Assembly (NCBI RefSeq): GCF_017873625.1 | Contig: NZ_JAGGKL010000001.1 | Coordinates: 335,001-399,000, forward strand | Direction: 5' to 3' | Source of the DNA: Methanobacterium petrolearium | Lineage (GTDB): Archaea > Methanobacteriota > Methanobacteria > Methanobacteriales > Methanobacteriaceae | Length of the DNA: 64,000 nt | In this document: positions 10,653 through 18,988 of the stretch, in pieces | How positions within the stretch are numbered: position 1 is the stretch's first letter | Layout of the letters: each line of letters begins with the position of its first letter | Notes under the pieces: generated by a model | Told to the model about the DNA's origin: nothing | Database searches by the model: none | Seen by the model: only the letters and a program-made list of their open reading frames with translations | Translations under genes and position numbers: made by a program

Positions 10653-10970
10653 TCACAATCCTTTGCTTCGAGTTCTGACAGTGTAAACTTCATCTACAGG
10701 GCTTAAGAAGATTTTTCCATCTCCAAAGTTTCCGGTAAATGCTTTTTCGTTTATTATATCCACCACTTTGCTGGTATCTTCAGAGGGGGTCACCAGCATG
10801 AGCATGACCTTGGGTAGTTCGTCATAGTAGATGTTATCCAGCTGAATACCTTTTTGTTTTCCACGTCCAATAACATCCATTTTAGTTAAAGCTACATATC
10901 CTGCATCTGATAGGGCATCTACAACATCTTCTACTTTATCTGGTCTCAGTATGGCTCTTATCATTTTCAT
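10653..10970 (-). CDS. nifI1: Nitrogen regulatory PII-like protein NifI1
   Basis: Partner of NifI2 in ammonium switch-off of nitrogenase. 105 residues. It has the PII start IRAILRPDKVEDVVDALSDA, the GRGKQKGIQ strand leading into a shortened T-loop (YYDELPKVMLMLV) and the C-terminal DGKIFLSPVDEVYTVRTR. It lies 14 bp downstream of nifH and 8 bp upstream of nifI2, in the invariant archaeal order. AGGTGGATG stands upstream of the ATG at 10970; an alternative ATG two codons in (10964) is equally possible. It acts in the cytoplasm as part of a NifI1-NifI2 hetero-oligomer. Confidence 0.94.
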   Translation of the reverse strand: MKMIRAILRPDKVEDVVDALSDAGYVALTKMDVIGRGKQKGIQLDNIYYDELPKVMLMLVTPSEDTSKVVDIINEKAFTGNFGDGKIFLSPVDEVYTVRTRSKGL

Positions 10971-10984
10971 TTTTACACATCCAC

Positions 10985-11836
<852 letters not shown>

Positions 11837-11859
11837 ATTTTTTGAATTTAAGAATTTAC

Positions 11860-11914
11860 CGGAAGAAGGCAACCTACTTCCGATAAAATCAAATTGAACA
11901 TTATTCTATATAAA
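11860..11914 (-). promoter_or_regulatory. nifH promoter: TATA box plus NrpR-type operator
   Basis: On the minus strand the TATA box TTTATATA occupies 11907-11914. The inverted repeat CGGAA-N13-TTCCG at 11860-11882 begins 25 bp downstream, at the expected start site. Within it lies GGCA-N6-TTCC, one base off the archaeal NrpR operator GGAA-N6-TTCC. The site at 12845-12873 has the same double architecture, and nrpR itself is at 21436-23136. Confidence 0.8.
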
Positions 11915-12008
11915 TCTTTTGATAATAGGTAATTAACATTTAATATCTAAAATTAATAGACATATGATCTAATATCCCCATTTATTTTGTGGGTGGTTGA
12001 AATGAAAA

Positions 12009-12365
12009 TTAATTTTTTTGAGGATTTTCATCTATTCTTATTTCATTTGTCATTTTAGACAGGTATTGAACTACAGCGTGGGGTATTGTTTCCTTTTTTG
12101 ATTCCACTACTTCAATTCCTTGTTCATGAAGTTTTTTCTTGGGTACATCTCCTATCCTTTTACAAAAAAGTACTTTACAATCTTTTAAAAGTTCTAATCC
12201 TCTCACACACATGTATTCATGATTGCATATTGGTTCATTGTGTTTTTCTCTTAGTTCAATTAATCTAAGCCCTTCCCTTTCAATTTGGTAGATTAAAATG
12301 TGGCAGGCCTGTCCAAAGTGTTGGTCTATTATTTTTCCATCACTAGAGGCAATTGCAATTTTCAT
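12009..12365 (-). CDS. NifX/NifB-C domain protein (second copy)
   Basis: 118-residue protein of the dinitrogenase iron-molybdenum cofactor biosynthesis family. The start MKIAIASSDGKIIDQHFGQA carries the conserved HFG, and the gene is clearly related to the copy at 4050-4370. It differs by two extra Cys/His-rich stretches (PICNHEYMCVRG) that could bind metal, and by a charged C-terminal tail. It follows a ferredoxin gene by 132 bp and precedes nifH; the NrpR-type promoter at 12845-12903 probably drives the pair. Likely role: cofactor or Fe-S-Mo cluster carrier during nitrogenase maturation. Specific partner is not evident. Confidence 0.8.
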   Translation of the reverse strand: MKIAIASSDGKIIDQHFGQACHILIYQIEREGLRLIELREKHNEPICNHEYMCVRGLELLKDCKVLFCKRIGDVPKKKLHEQGIEVVESKKETIPHAVVQYLSKMTNEIRIDENPQKN

Positions 12366-12497
12366 TTTATCTTCTAAAGTGTGATCATCCTTTTTTTGAA
12401 ATAATAGACAAAAATTGAGCGAATTATTGATTCAGTGGAGAATTAATTATTGATGCATTGTTGTTTGCTGATTTATAAATTATAATCAGTTCATGAT

Positions 12498-12710
12498 CTA
12501 ATAATCGCATATAATGCCCTGTACTCTTTGAACAGTGATTGCGGCATTTGGACAGACTTCTAAGCATTTTTTGCAAAATTTACAGTAGTCAGGGTTTGTT
12601 AGGATAACTGAATCATTTCTTATTGTGAACATGTTTATTGGACATACGTATGCACATTTCCCGCATTCGGGTCCTTCACAATCTGTTTCGTTTAATTTAG
12701 CTATTATCAT
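12498..12710 (-). CDS. Ferredoxin, 2[4Fe-4S] type, upstream of nifH
   Basis: 70-residue ferredoxin with Cys clusters at residues 11/16/19/23 (CEGPECGKCAYVC) and 43/46/49/53 (CKFCKKCLEVC). The wide C-x4-C spacing of the first cluster is shared with the ferredoxin at 3740-3928, so the two are probably paralogues. No good ribosome site precedes the ATG at 12710. The predicted start site is some 160 nt upstream, giving an unusually long leader. It is first in a unit with a NifX-like gene and is under an NrpR-type operator, which makes an electron-donor role in nitrogen fixation plausible. Confidence 0.85.
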   Translation of the reverse strand: MIIAKLNETDCEGPECGKCAYVCPINMFTIRNDSVILTNPDYCKFCKKCLEVCPNAAITVQRVQGIICDY

Positions 12711-12844
12711 ATTTTAATTCTTTAAATTGTTGAATTTAATGAGTAATAGATCATAAAAACTTGAATTTTCACCCATTTCTTTTTTTTATTCATTTTTCGT
12801 GGTTTTTGCTAATTTGAACTTGTGACAAATTATACAAAATTCAA

Positions 12845-12903
12845 TATCGGAATAAGGAAACATAGTTCCGATAGACTTAATTGATGTACTATGGTATATA
12901 AAC
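12845..12903 (-). promoter_or_regulatory. Promoter of ferredoxin-nifX unit: TATA box plus NrpR operator GGAA-N6-TTCC
   Basis: A minus-strand TATA box lies in 12893-12903. Downstream, 12845-12873 is an inverted repeat with 8-bp arms (TATCGGAA ... TTCCGATA), and inside it 12856-12869 is an exact GGAA-ACATAG-TTCC, the published NrpR operator form. The repeat covers the predicted start site. The remaining interval up to the RHH gene (12904-13173) is AT-rich and shows no gene. Confidence 0.85.
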
Positions 12904-13173
12904 TTTTTGTAAATAAAAAAAATTCACATATTATTTAAAAAAGATATTGATCTGATCAGAACATCTCAAAAATTACACCATATAATATAAATTGGTTGGA
13001 ATGCTACTATATCTTGTTTTAATTTTATTTCATTCTAAATCATTGTTGAGTAAGGGCCTGTTTTCCTATTTAAAAATTTTTTTGGCCTGATAATCATACA
13101 TTCAGATCATCATTACCCAAAGCATATCAATTGAAATAAGGCTTAATGACAATTTTCATGGTTCTAATCATAT

Positions 13174-13326
13174 TCATAAAACTCCTTTCAACTTATTTTT
13201 CCGAATATAATCATCCAATGCCCTTCTGATAAGTTTACCCATTGGAATTTCACCTTTTTTCTTCGAAAGTTCCCTTAAATCCTGATACATCTCATCAGGA
13301 ATTTTTAAAGTTATCTGTTTGTCCAT
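13174..13326 (-). CDS. Small ribbon-helix-helix (CopG/Arc-like) protein
   Basis: I found this 50-residue gene by translating the reverse strand. It reads MDKQITLKIPDEMYQDL, then a Lys-rich turn, then IPMGKLIRRALDDYIRKNK. The N-terminal strand with alternating polar residues, a first helix beginning at PDEMYQDLRELS and a second helix with the conserved small-residue turn before it fit the ribbon-helix-helix DNA-binding fold. The ribosome site is weak (AGG). It lies 59 bp downstream of the FmdE-like gene on the same strand and may be cotranscribed with it. Such proteins act as dimeric repressors, so it is a candidate local regulator. It could also be an antitoxin, but no toxin gene is adjacent. 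Confidence 0.7.
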   Translation of the reverse strand: MDKQITLKIPDEMYQDLRELSKKKGEIPMGKLIRRALDDYIRKNKLKGVL

Positions 13327-13385
13327 TTTATCTGCCTAGATATAGATCATTCAGTATGTATTTATAGATTGAAGGGTTTTTAGAG

Positions 13386-13961
13386 TTATAACTTTTCCAA
13401 ACAGCCTTTACAAACTGTTGATCCGTCTTTGCTAATGAACGACTCTCCACAACTTGTACATATGCGCACATCTTTCTTGGCCTTGACTGGAACTTGCACA
13501 TCCACGAATTCCCAAGTGTAAACATCATCACCAGCTTTAATAAGCTCTGAAATAGCCTCTTCGTGGGGCACTTTGCGTTCGTTCATGTACCATGCATGGA
13601 ATACTGGGTATTTAGCGGTTTTTGCAGGGTCTAAAAAGATTCTAACTCCTTTAACATTGGTTTCGCCAGGTTTAGCTCCTTTATTTATGGTTACGGCCAT
13701 TTTATCGTAATCTAAAATTTTAAGCCCTTTGTTTCCAACTGTACATCCATGAAGAATTTGGAATGGATCTGGCAAACAATTCAGAGTTTCACAAGTAACG
13801 AAAATCCGATCATCATCATTTATATCCAGCAATTCACTGGCTATTTTTAACATTTGCAGGCCAATAAATGCTCCAGTACTTAAATATCCGTGGAAAGGAA
13901 CTACTTTATCAATCTGGGGTAATATTTCAGGATCATCTATTTTTGCAATAATTTCGTCCAT
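13386..13961 (-). CDS. FmdE-family protein with C-terminal zinc ribbon; metal-ligand Cys replaced
   Basis: FmdE-domain protein of about 191 residues. FmdE proteins bind metal through a FHG-x-x-CPG motif and are linked to Mo/W formylmethanofuran dehydrogenase. Here the motif reads FHGYLSTGAFIG, so the usual CPG is STG, although Cys residues appear later in TCETLNCLPD and LHGCTVGNKG. A C-terminal zinc ribbon (CTSCGESF ... CKGC) is intact. The ATG at 13961 is preferred because AGGGAG stands before it; an in-frame GTG at 13985 is possible. It is downstream of a methyltransferase, a DUF364 protein and a canonical FmdE protein on the same strand. Function unknown; metal delivery is an inference from the fold and neighbours. 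Confidence 0.78.
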   Translation of the reverse strand: MDEIIAKIDDPEILPQIDKVVPFHGYLSTGAFIGLQMLKIASELLDINDDDRIFVTCETLNCLPDPFQILHGCTVGNKGLKILDYDKMAVTINKGAKPGETNVKGVRIFLDPAKTAKYPVFHAWYMNERKVPHEEAISELIKAGDDVYTWEFVDVQVPVKAKKDVRICTSCGESFISKDGSTVCKGCLEKL

Positions 13962-14071
13962 TTTTTCACTCCCTAAATCACTCACTTTGAGGAATATTAT
14001 TTGATTATTGGCAGTTTATATGTTGATAAATTTGTTTGTATTAATTTCTTCAATAAAATATTATAATCTGT

Positions 14072-14695
14072 CTAAAAAATACATTTGTCCTGTTTTTTAA
14101 ATAAAACCCACAATCCAGAATCATCATTGGTTAATATGTAATCATTAATTTTGGCTTTAGTCACCGCTTTTTCAAGAGTATCTATATTCATTTTAGGTGA
14201 ACTTTTATGAAATTTCTTGTTTTTATTTTTAAACTTTTTTTTAATTTTTTTCCCTACTTCTGCACTTCCATATCCTCCGCCTATGTATCCTGCACCTCCT
14301 GGCTTTAAAACCCTATAAATTTCTTGGAATGCAGTGGGTAAATCTTTCCAGAAAAACATGGATCCTCTACTGAATATGAGATCAGCAAATTCATCGGGGA
14401 ATGGCATTTGATGTACATCTCCTTTCCTAATTTTAATCCGGTTTGTGAGACCTTCTTTTTTAACAGACGCTGCTGCGATCTCAATCATTTCTGGAGATAT
14501 ATCCATTGCATATATTTTAAGCTGGGTTATTCTTGCCATGGCTACTGAAAGTGATGCAGGACCAGCACCCACATCAATGGCGGTTCCTGTTTTTATCTTA
14601 AATTTTTCAGTGATCTGATTGGCTATCAGGGGATAGATGGGTGCATGGGCTCCATCTCTAAACATGGAATTAATTGATTGGGTGTCATATATCAT
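14072..14695 (-). CDS. Class I SAM-dependent methyltransferase
   Basis: 207-residue methyltransferase. The SAM-binding motif I AIDVGAGPASLSVAMA (about residues 39-54), motif II acidic residue in IYAMDISPEMIEIA and the post-motif KGDVHQMPFPDEFADLIFS, followed by EIYRVLKPGGAGYIGGG, are all typical of the UbiE/COQ5-like Methyltransf_11 group. A Lys-rich stretch (about residues 150-165) follows the core. It lies 35 bp downstream of the DUF364 gene in the FmdE/DUF364 block. The substrate is unknown; small-molecule or metal-ligand methylation would suit the neighbours but is speculative. Confidence 0.85.
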   Translation of the reverse strand: MIYDTQSINSMFRDGAHAPIYPLIANQITEKFKIKTGTAIDVGAGPASLSVAMARITQLKIYAMDISPEMIEIAAASVKKEGLTNRIKIRKGDVHQMPFPDEFADLIFSRGSMFFWKDLPTAFQEIYRVLKPGGAGYIGGGYGSAEVGKKIKKKFKNKNKKFHKSSPKMNIDTLEKAVTKAKINDYILTNDDSGLWVLFKKQDKCIF

Positions 14696-14730
14696 TTAAT
14701 AACCTTTTAACAACCTGATTGGAGTCTTTA

Positions 14731-15474
14731 CTAACTTTCCATTACTCTGAACCCTATTTCGCCTCTGCAGACTCTGGTGTTGATCATACCACCACTCTGG
14801 CTGATCTTACGTAGAATGGCTTCAGGATCCAGTAATTCAACTCCTGCCAGCATATCAGCACCATAATCGAAAAGTACATCACACATAGTAGTACTGGGGC
14901 CCATGATGATGGTATAAGCATCTTCATGTTTGGCTAAGTTTAAATAACGCTCCAATCCTTTATTTATCAGGGTGGAACCGGTTATAACAATGATATCACT
15001 TTCTGGGAAGACATATTCTGCAGCTGCTTCAGTGATGATTCCTTCTTTGGAGTTAGTAAGGGTTGGATCTGCTTCCAAGACCCAAAACTCTTTAGCTACA
15101 GATCTTATTTCATCGATCTTGGGGAACTTACCTACCATGATGACTTTTTTATTTTGACTTTCCTCTATGATCAGATCCTGGGCGTTGATGTTCTTCTTTC
15201 CACGGGGTTTCATCATGGAATTCAGGGCAGCCACACCGATACTGGCTTCCACCAGATTCCAAGATTTAACATACTCTGCCAGTTCCATGGTAGTTTTATT
15301 GGTTAAATTGCCCATATCTCTGGTGTAATTACCGTGGGCCACAGGGATACCGTATGTTTTGGAAACTCCACCATACTTACCATGAACCCCAGTCCAAGAT
15401 ACTCCAACTCTGACATCCTTTACAGGGGAGTTATTTTCACTTGCTGCTTCCATTAAGTCGTTCACTAGTTTCAT
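14731..15474 (-). CDS. DUF364 family protein (putative heavy-metal chelation domain)
   Basis: 247-residue protein of the DUF4213 (N-terminal) plus DUF364 (C-terminal) architecture, thought from structures to bind heavy metals. Seen here are the N-terminal VRVGVSWTGVHGKYGG segment, EASIGVAALNSMM, a Rossmann-like KVIMVGKFPKID strand-loop, and the late VITGSTLINKGLERYL and IIMGPSTTMCDVLFDYGADM regions, where the Met/Cys/Asp group could be a metal site. It begins 9 bp downstream of an FmdE gene, so the two are surely cotranscribed. The combination suggests handling of Mo, W or another soft metal, an inference from family and context. Confidence 0.85.
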   Translation of the reverse strand: MKLVNDLMEAASENNSPVKDVRVGVSWTGVHGKYGGVSKTYGIPVAHGNYTRDMGNLTNKTTMELAEYVKSWNLVEASIGVAALNSMMKPRGKKNINAQDLIIEESQNKKVIMVGKFPKIDEIRSVAKEFWVLEADPTLTNSKEGIITEAAAEYVFPESDIIVITGSTLINKGLERYLNLAKHEDAYTIIMGPSTTMCDVLFDYGADMLAGVELLDPEAILRKISQSGGMINTRVCRGEIGFRVMES

Positions 15475-15483
15475 TTGCTCACT

Positions 15484-16065
15484 CTATATTTTCTGATAAT
15501 AAGAACCTTCTGCACAGGCTTTACATAATGTTCGTCCATCAACAATTACTTCACGTCGGTCTAGAACTCGGTCACCACACTCTTCACAATGTGTTTTGAA
15601 TTTAGGGAATCCAGGAATATCATGCTCACCTATATCGACTTTAACTTCCTCGATAAGTAGAAGTTCTTCTTCTGGAACTTTGGAAAGGGCTTCTACCATT
15701 TTTTTCATATCTGGCCGGTTGTTATCATTTTTTTCACCAGGTTTCGGTGGTTCACGCTTATTTTCTGCGGCAGAAACTCTCACTGCCTTTCCAGTTGATA
15801 GATCCAGGAAAGTAGCGGCAAATTTACCATAATCCTTGTATTTTAGGGTTCTATGTCCCATGGTGATGCCGGTAACAGCTTGAACTGCATCTGCCATGCA
15901 ACGATCTATTTCAACATAGACCATCAAATCACGATTTCTCTCGCCGGGGTTCATGCCCAGCTCTTTCATACCTGCCATGGCAATTCTGGTTCCTATAACA
16001 ATACCTGGGCAAACTTCACCATGGAAATTTCTGCCTTTTTCCAGTAAAACATCAAAATTATTCAT
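15484..16065 (-). CDS. FmdE-family protein with zinc finger (formylmethanofuran dehydrogenase subunit E-like)
   Basis: 193-residue FmdE protein. The canonical metal-binding motif FHGEVCPGIVIG is at about residues 14-25. The second signature DRCMADAVQAVTGITMG and the following KDYGKFAATFLDLSTGKAVRV strand are also present. The C-terminus holds a zinc finger (HCEECGDRV ... CKAC). Strong ribosome site GGAGGAAT precedes the ATG at 16065. It opens a unit with DUF364, a methyltransferase and a second FmdE protein. FmdE copurifies with or is encoded near Mo formylmethanofuran dehydrogenase in methanogens, but its biochemical role is not settled; metal trafficking is the favoured idea. Confidence 0.88.
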   Translation of the reverse strand: MNNFDVLLEKGRNFHGEVCPGIVIGTRIAMAGMKELGMNPGERNRDLMVYVEIDRCMADAVQAVTGITMGHRTLKYKDYGKFAATFLDLSTGKAVRVSAAENKREPPKPGEKNDNNRPDMKKMVEALSKVPEEELLLIEEVKVDIGEHDIPGFPKFKTHCEECGDRVLDRREVIVDGRTLCKACAEGSYYQKI

Positions 16066-16163
16066 TTTATTCCTCCTAAAATTTTAATTCAGTGATGATC
16101 TGAATGAATGTAAAATATTTGGGTTTTTGTTCATGAAATGCATTTAATTAAGATTTTTTCATC

Positions 16164-16189
16164 TAAAAAAAGAAAAAAAGGGAAAAAAA
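16164..16189 (-). terminator. T-tract terminator after the large surface protein gene
   Basis: Directly after the stop of the 16190-18703 gene the minus strand reads three successive T7 runs interrupted by short C-containing breaks. Such T-tracts are the usual archaeal intrinsic terminators. It separates the surface protein gene from the FmdE/DUF364 unit, which then needs its own promoter in 16066-16150; none is obvious. Confidence 0.6.
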
Positions 16190-18703
16190 TTATTTTCCTG
16201 GCCTTCCGTATCCTTTTAGAGTGGCAACAATAGTGGTTCTTCCCAGGTAAACAAGTATTGCAGCTATTATCAGGAATATAACTCCCAAAATAGCACTGAT
16301 AGGTAAACCGGAATTACTGGAAGTTCCAGTTAATGCAGAACTGCCCTGTTCTAATGGTAACCCTGGGGCTATTTCATTAGTTGCAGTTGAAGTACTTACA
16401 GTACCTACGGCAGTGGTTAAACCATTCCACGCATTACCTAAAGCACTACTTATGGCAGCAAATCCAGTTCCAGCAGTTCCCTGAGTAGTAGTTCCCTGAG
16501 TTGTGGTACCGGGTGTAACAGGTGTTACAGGCTCTACATAGGTTAACATTTTCTGAATAGGGTCGCCACCAGCTGCAGTAAGATCATTCAGGAAAGTCTG
16601 ATCTATGTTAATGGTTTTAGCTACGGTTATAGCTGAAGCCAGAAGCCCTGCATCGGGACCATTATTCCAAACCTGATCTAAATGCCAGAAAAGACCTGCT
16701 TCCTGTGCATATACATTCGAAGTATCAGAAGTATATCCTTCAGCTTTCATTGCAGCATTTATGCCAGTTTCATCGTACTGGATGAGCATTGCTTTACCTG
16801 TGTTGGTTGCATCATTCCATATGATAAGGATGATGGGATAGGTTGAGTCACTGCTCTGCATAGCATAGTAGGTGCCCTGTGATGGGGAAACACCCCAACC
16901 TGCGGTTCTACCAGATATCTGACGATTGGTTTCACTTGCTGCGGTGAGCGCTAAAATGGTGTAGAGTTCGTTTGCACCAAGAGGGTACTGCCCCTGTAAG
17001 TAACTGGAAAGATCATACTCTTTGGTGGAACAGATACATCCCACACGTCCAATGGTTCTAATGTAACTGTAAGGGGCATTTGCCGCCCATGCATACTGTA
17101 TACCGGCAACTGCAGGTATTACAAAGCTTCCTCCTAAGAAACCCCCTGTAGATATTTGAGAAGGACTAATATCTCTTATAGCGCTGGTGGTTAAGTAATA
17201 ACCATTTGTTGAAGCATTATAGACAGTGTTGGTCCGCACTCCGTTAATGATCAAACTGTCTATGTCTCTGTTCACTGCATACGTCTCTCTGGAGGCAGGA
17301 TCTACTTTTACAAAGAGTGCCATTATGTTGGAGCTCCAGGTCCACGGGTTTCTAATCTGCAGTATGTTGTCTATTGTAAAACCAACAACGTTGGTGATGC
17401 CTGCTGCACTTAAAGCTTCCCGACCGGCACTTACTATACCGTCTATGAATCCAACCAGAGAGTAAGTGTTCAGTAGGTTGACATAGTATGGAGCTAGGAC
17501 CACAGCCACGTTACCTGCAGCCAAATCATCGGCAGTAAATAATCCACTAGTATATGCGGAATTAAATGCCTGCTGACCTAAAGCGAACATGCCGGCATAA
17601 TCGGTTACTGGTATAACATCAGTATTCCAGGTAGTACTCGCATCACTTAAACCTGCAATGTAATCATGGTCGATTCCGTGACCATATCCCAGGGCCTCGT
17701 CATACCATAGATATCCAATGTCGGCCTCATTTACAGTTTTTAGAGTTTCCACTGTGAACAATGCTGCAGGGTTGGTTTTTAACAGGTTTAAGATATACAG
17801 ATTGTACTGGATTTCACTTAAAGTACCAGCCACTACAGATGTACTGGTTGCGGCTTCAAACTGGCTGGTCAGATCGTTTACCATCATTAAAGCCAGGACA
17901 CCGTACCGGTTTCCATCGTTATCCGTGTTGTAGTTTATGAACGCTGTTTCACCAGGTGTTCCACTGCTAGTAGAGAAGAGAATTTCGTTGAATCCAAATG
18001 TTCCATACATCAATGCATCGTCATCTAGGCCCCCGGCATTGGTTATCACATAGTTTGATCCAGTGGGATAAGTAAGTGCAAAGCTATGGGTCATGGCGTA
18101 GTTAGCAATGGTACCTGAATTTATTCCTTCGGTCGTGAAAGTCTCTGCCATAAGATCTGCAGGAGCTCCGTTTGCCCAAAGGTTTGCTATGCCAATAATG
18201 TTATATGCATTGGCACCTAACTGCGATAAAGCATAATTCCACTGATCTTGGGTCATATCTGAACCTATGTAAACACTATCGCCATTAGAAATGGTATATG
18301 ATGAACCAGTTCCAGCTACAGTGTATGTTTTGGCTCTTAATGCCCCGTTGGTTGCCAGTGACACAAAAGTATATGTCAAATCTCCGTTGGGTTCATTTAT
18401 ACTCAACAAATTTCCACTACCGTGGGTGATGGCCTGATCAGATGCAAGAGAACTTGTAGTGTCAACCACAGCCTGTGCACCATCTTCAGTACTTTCACCA
18501 TTTAAGGTAGCACTTCCAGCAGTGGTAATAACTAAATTAGAGTCAGACTGATCTAAATCTAGGTTTGAATCGGTCATTGCAGATTCTGTAACCTCCTGAC
18601 CGGACAGATACGAATCACTAGTTGTGTCAATAGCTGAAGCTGATCCCATAATGGTTACAGCGACCAAAAACGCAACTGCAAGTAGTATAACATGTTTTCG
18701 CAC
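16190..18703 (-). CDS. Large membrane-anchored surface protein, possible duplicated FmdE-like domains
   Basis: 837-residue exported protein. A signal peptide is clear (residues 1-24, cleavage near ASA-ID). The C-terminus carries a Thr/Gly-rich linker with TTTQG repeats, then a transmembrane helix (about residues 807-826) and a short basic tail, so it is anchored with its bulk outside. Start is GTG with AAAGGAGGTGAAAAT upstream. Two internal stretches weakly resemble the second FmdE signature: DDDALMYGTFGFNEILF followed by ETAFINYNTD, and later TAGWGVSPSQGTYYAMQ followed by IWNDATNTGKAMLIQYD. A CIC pair sits at about residue 560. I therefore suspect an extracytoplasmic FmdE-like metal-binding protein, in line with the FmdE and DUF364 genes next to it. 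The alternative is an unrelated adhesin. Confidence 0.7.
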   Translation of the reverse strand: MRKHVILLAVAFLVAVTIMGSASAIDTTSDSYLSGQEVTESAMTDSNLDLDQSDSNLVITTAGSATLNGESTEDGAQAVVDTTSSLASDQAITHGSGNLLSINEPNGDLTYTFVSLATNGALRAKTYTVAGTGSSYTISNGDSVYIGSDMTQDQWNYALSQLGANAYNIIGIANLWANGAPADLMAETFTTEGINSGTIANYAMTHSFALTYPTGSNYVITNAGGLDDDALMYGTFGFNEILFSTSSGTPGETAFINYNTDNDGNRYGVLALMMVNDLTSQFEAATSTSVVAGTLSEIQYNLYILNLLKTNPAALFTVETLKTVNEADIGYLWYDEALGYGHGIDHDYIAGLSDASTTWNTDVIPVTDYAGMFALGQQAFNSAYTSGLFTADDLAAGNVAVVLAPYYVNLLNTYSLVGFIDGIVSAGREALSAAGITNVVGFTIDNILQIRNPWTWSSNIMALFVKVDPASRETYAVNRDIDSLIINGVRTNTVYNASTNGYYLTTSAIRDISPSQISTGGFLGGSFVIPAVAGIQYAWAANAPYSYIRTIGRVGCICSTKEYDLSSYLQGQYPLGANELYTILALTAASETNRQISGRTAGWGVSPSQGTYYAMQSSDSTYPIILIIWNDATNTGKAMLIQYDETGINAAMKAEGYTSDTSNVYAQEAGLFWHLDQVWNNGPDAGLLASAITVAKTINIDQTFLNDLTAAGGDPIQKMLTYVEPVTPVTPGTTTQGTTTQGTAGTGFAAISSALGNAWNGLTTAVGTVSTSTATNEIAPGLPLEQGSSALTGTSSNSGLPISAILGVIFLIIAAILVYLGRTTIVATLKGYGRPGK

Positions 18704-18766
18704 ATTTTCACCTCCTTTTAATTTTTATTATCATGATAAAATTCATGACAATACAGATTATTATCA

Positions 18767-18789
18767 ATATGTATATATAAACATGTCGA
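18767..18789 (-). promoter_or_regulatory. Promoter of the surface protein gene with 23-bp element shared with the polyferredoxin unit
   Basis: The + strand reads ATATGTATATATAAACAT followed by GTCGA. On the minus strand this contains the TATA box TTTATATA. The same 23 bp, with two differences, forms the promoter of the ferredoxin-polyferredoxin genes at 20280-20302. Conservation beyond the TATA box suggests a common regulator binding over the core promoter. Confidence 0.6.
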
Positions 18790-18988
18790 TATTTGAAAAC
18801 TATTTTAAATTGCTTAAAATTAGATAGAAATATATTATTTCAATTAAAAATGAAATGAAAGATTTTACATTTTGGGAATAATTTTTAAATAATTAACTCC
18901 ACTTAAAATTTACTTATCTTAGGAAGAATTGATAAATTAAAGAGGAGTACAAAAAAAGAGGAATATTGAAAGAAAGAAAAGATAGTAG

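Noticed and set aside
10645..10656. Upstream ATG for nifI2 that would overlap nifI1
   Set aside because: The ribosome site GAGG stands between this codon and the downstream ATG at 10644, which matches the family start.
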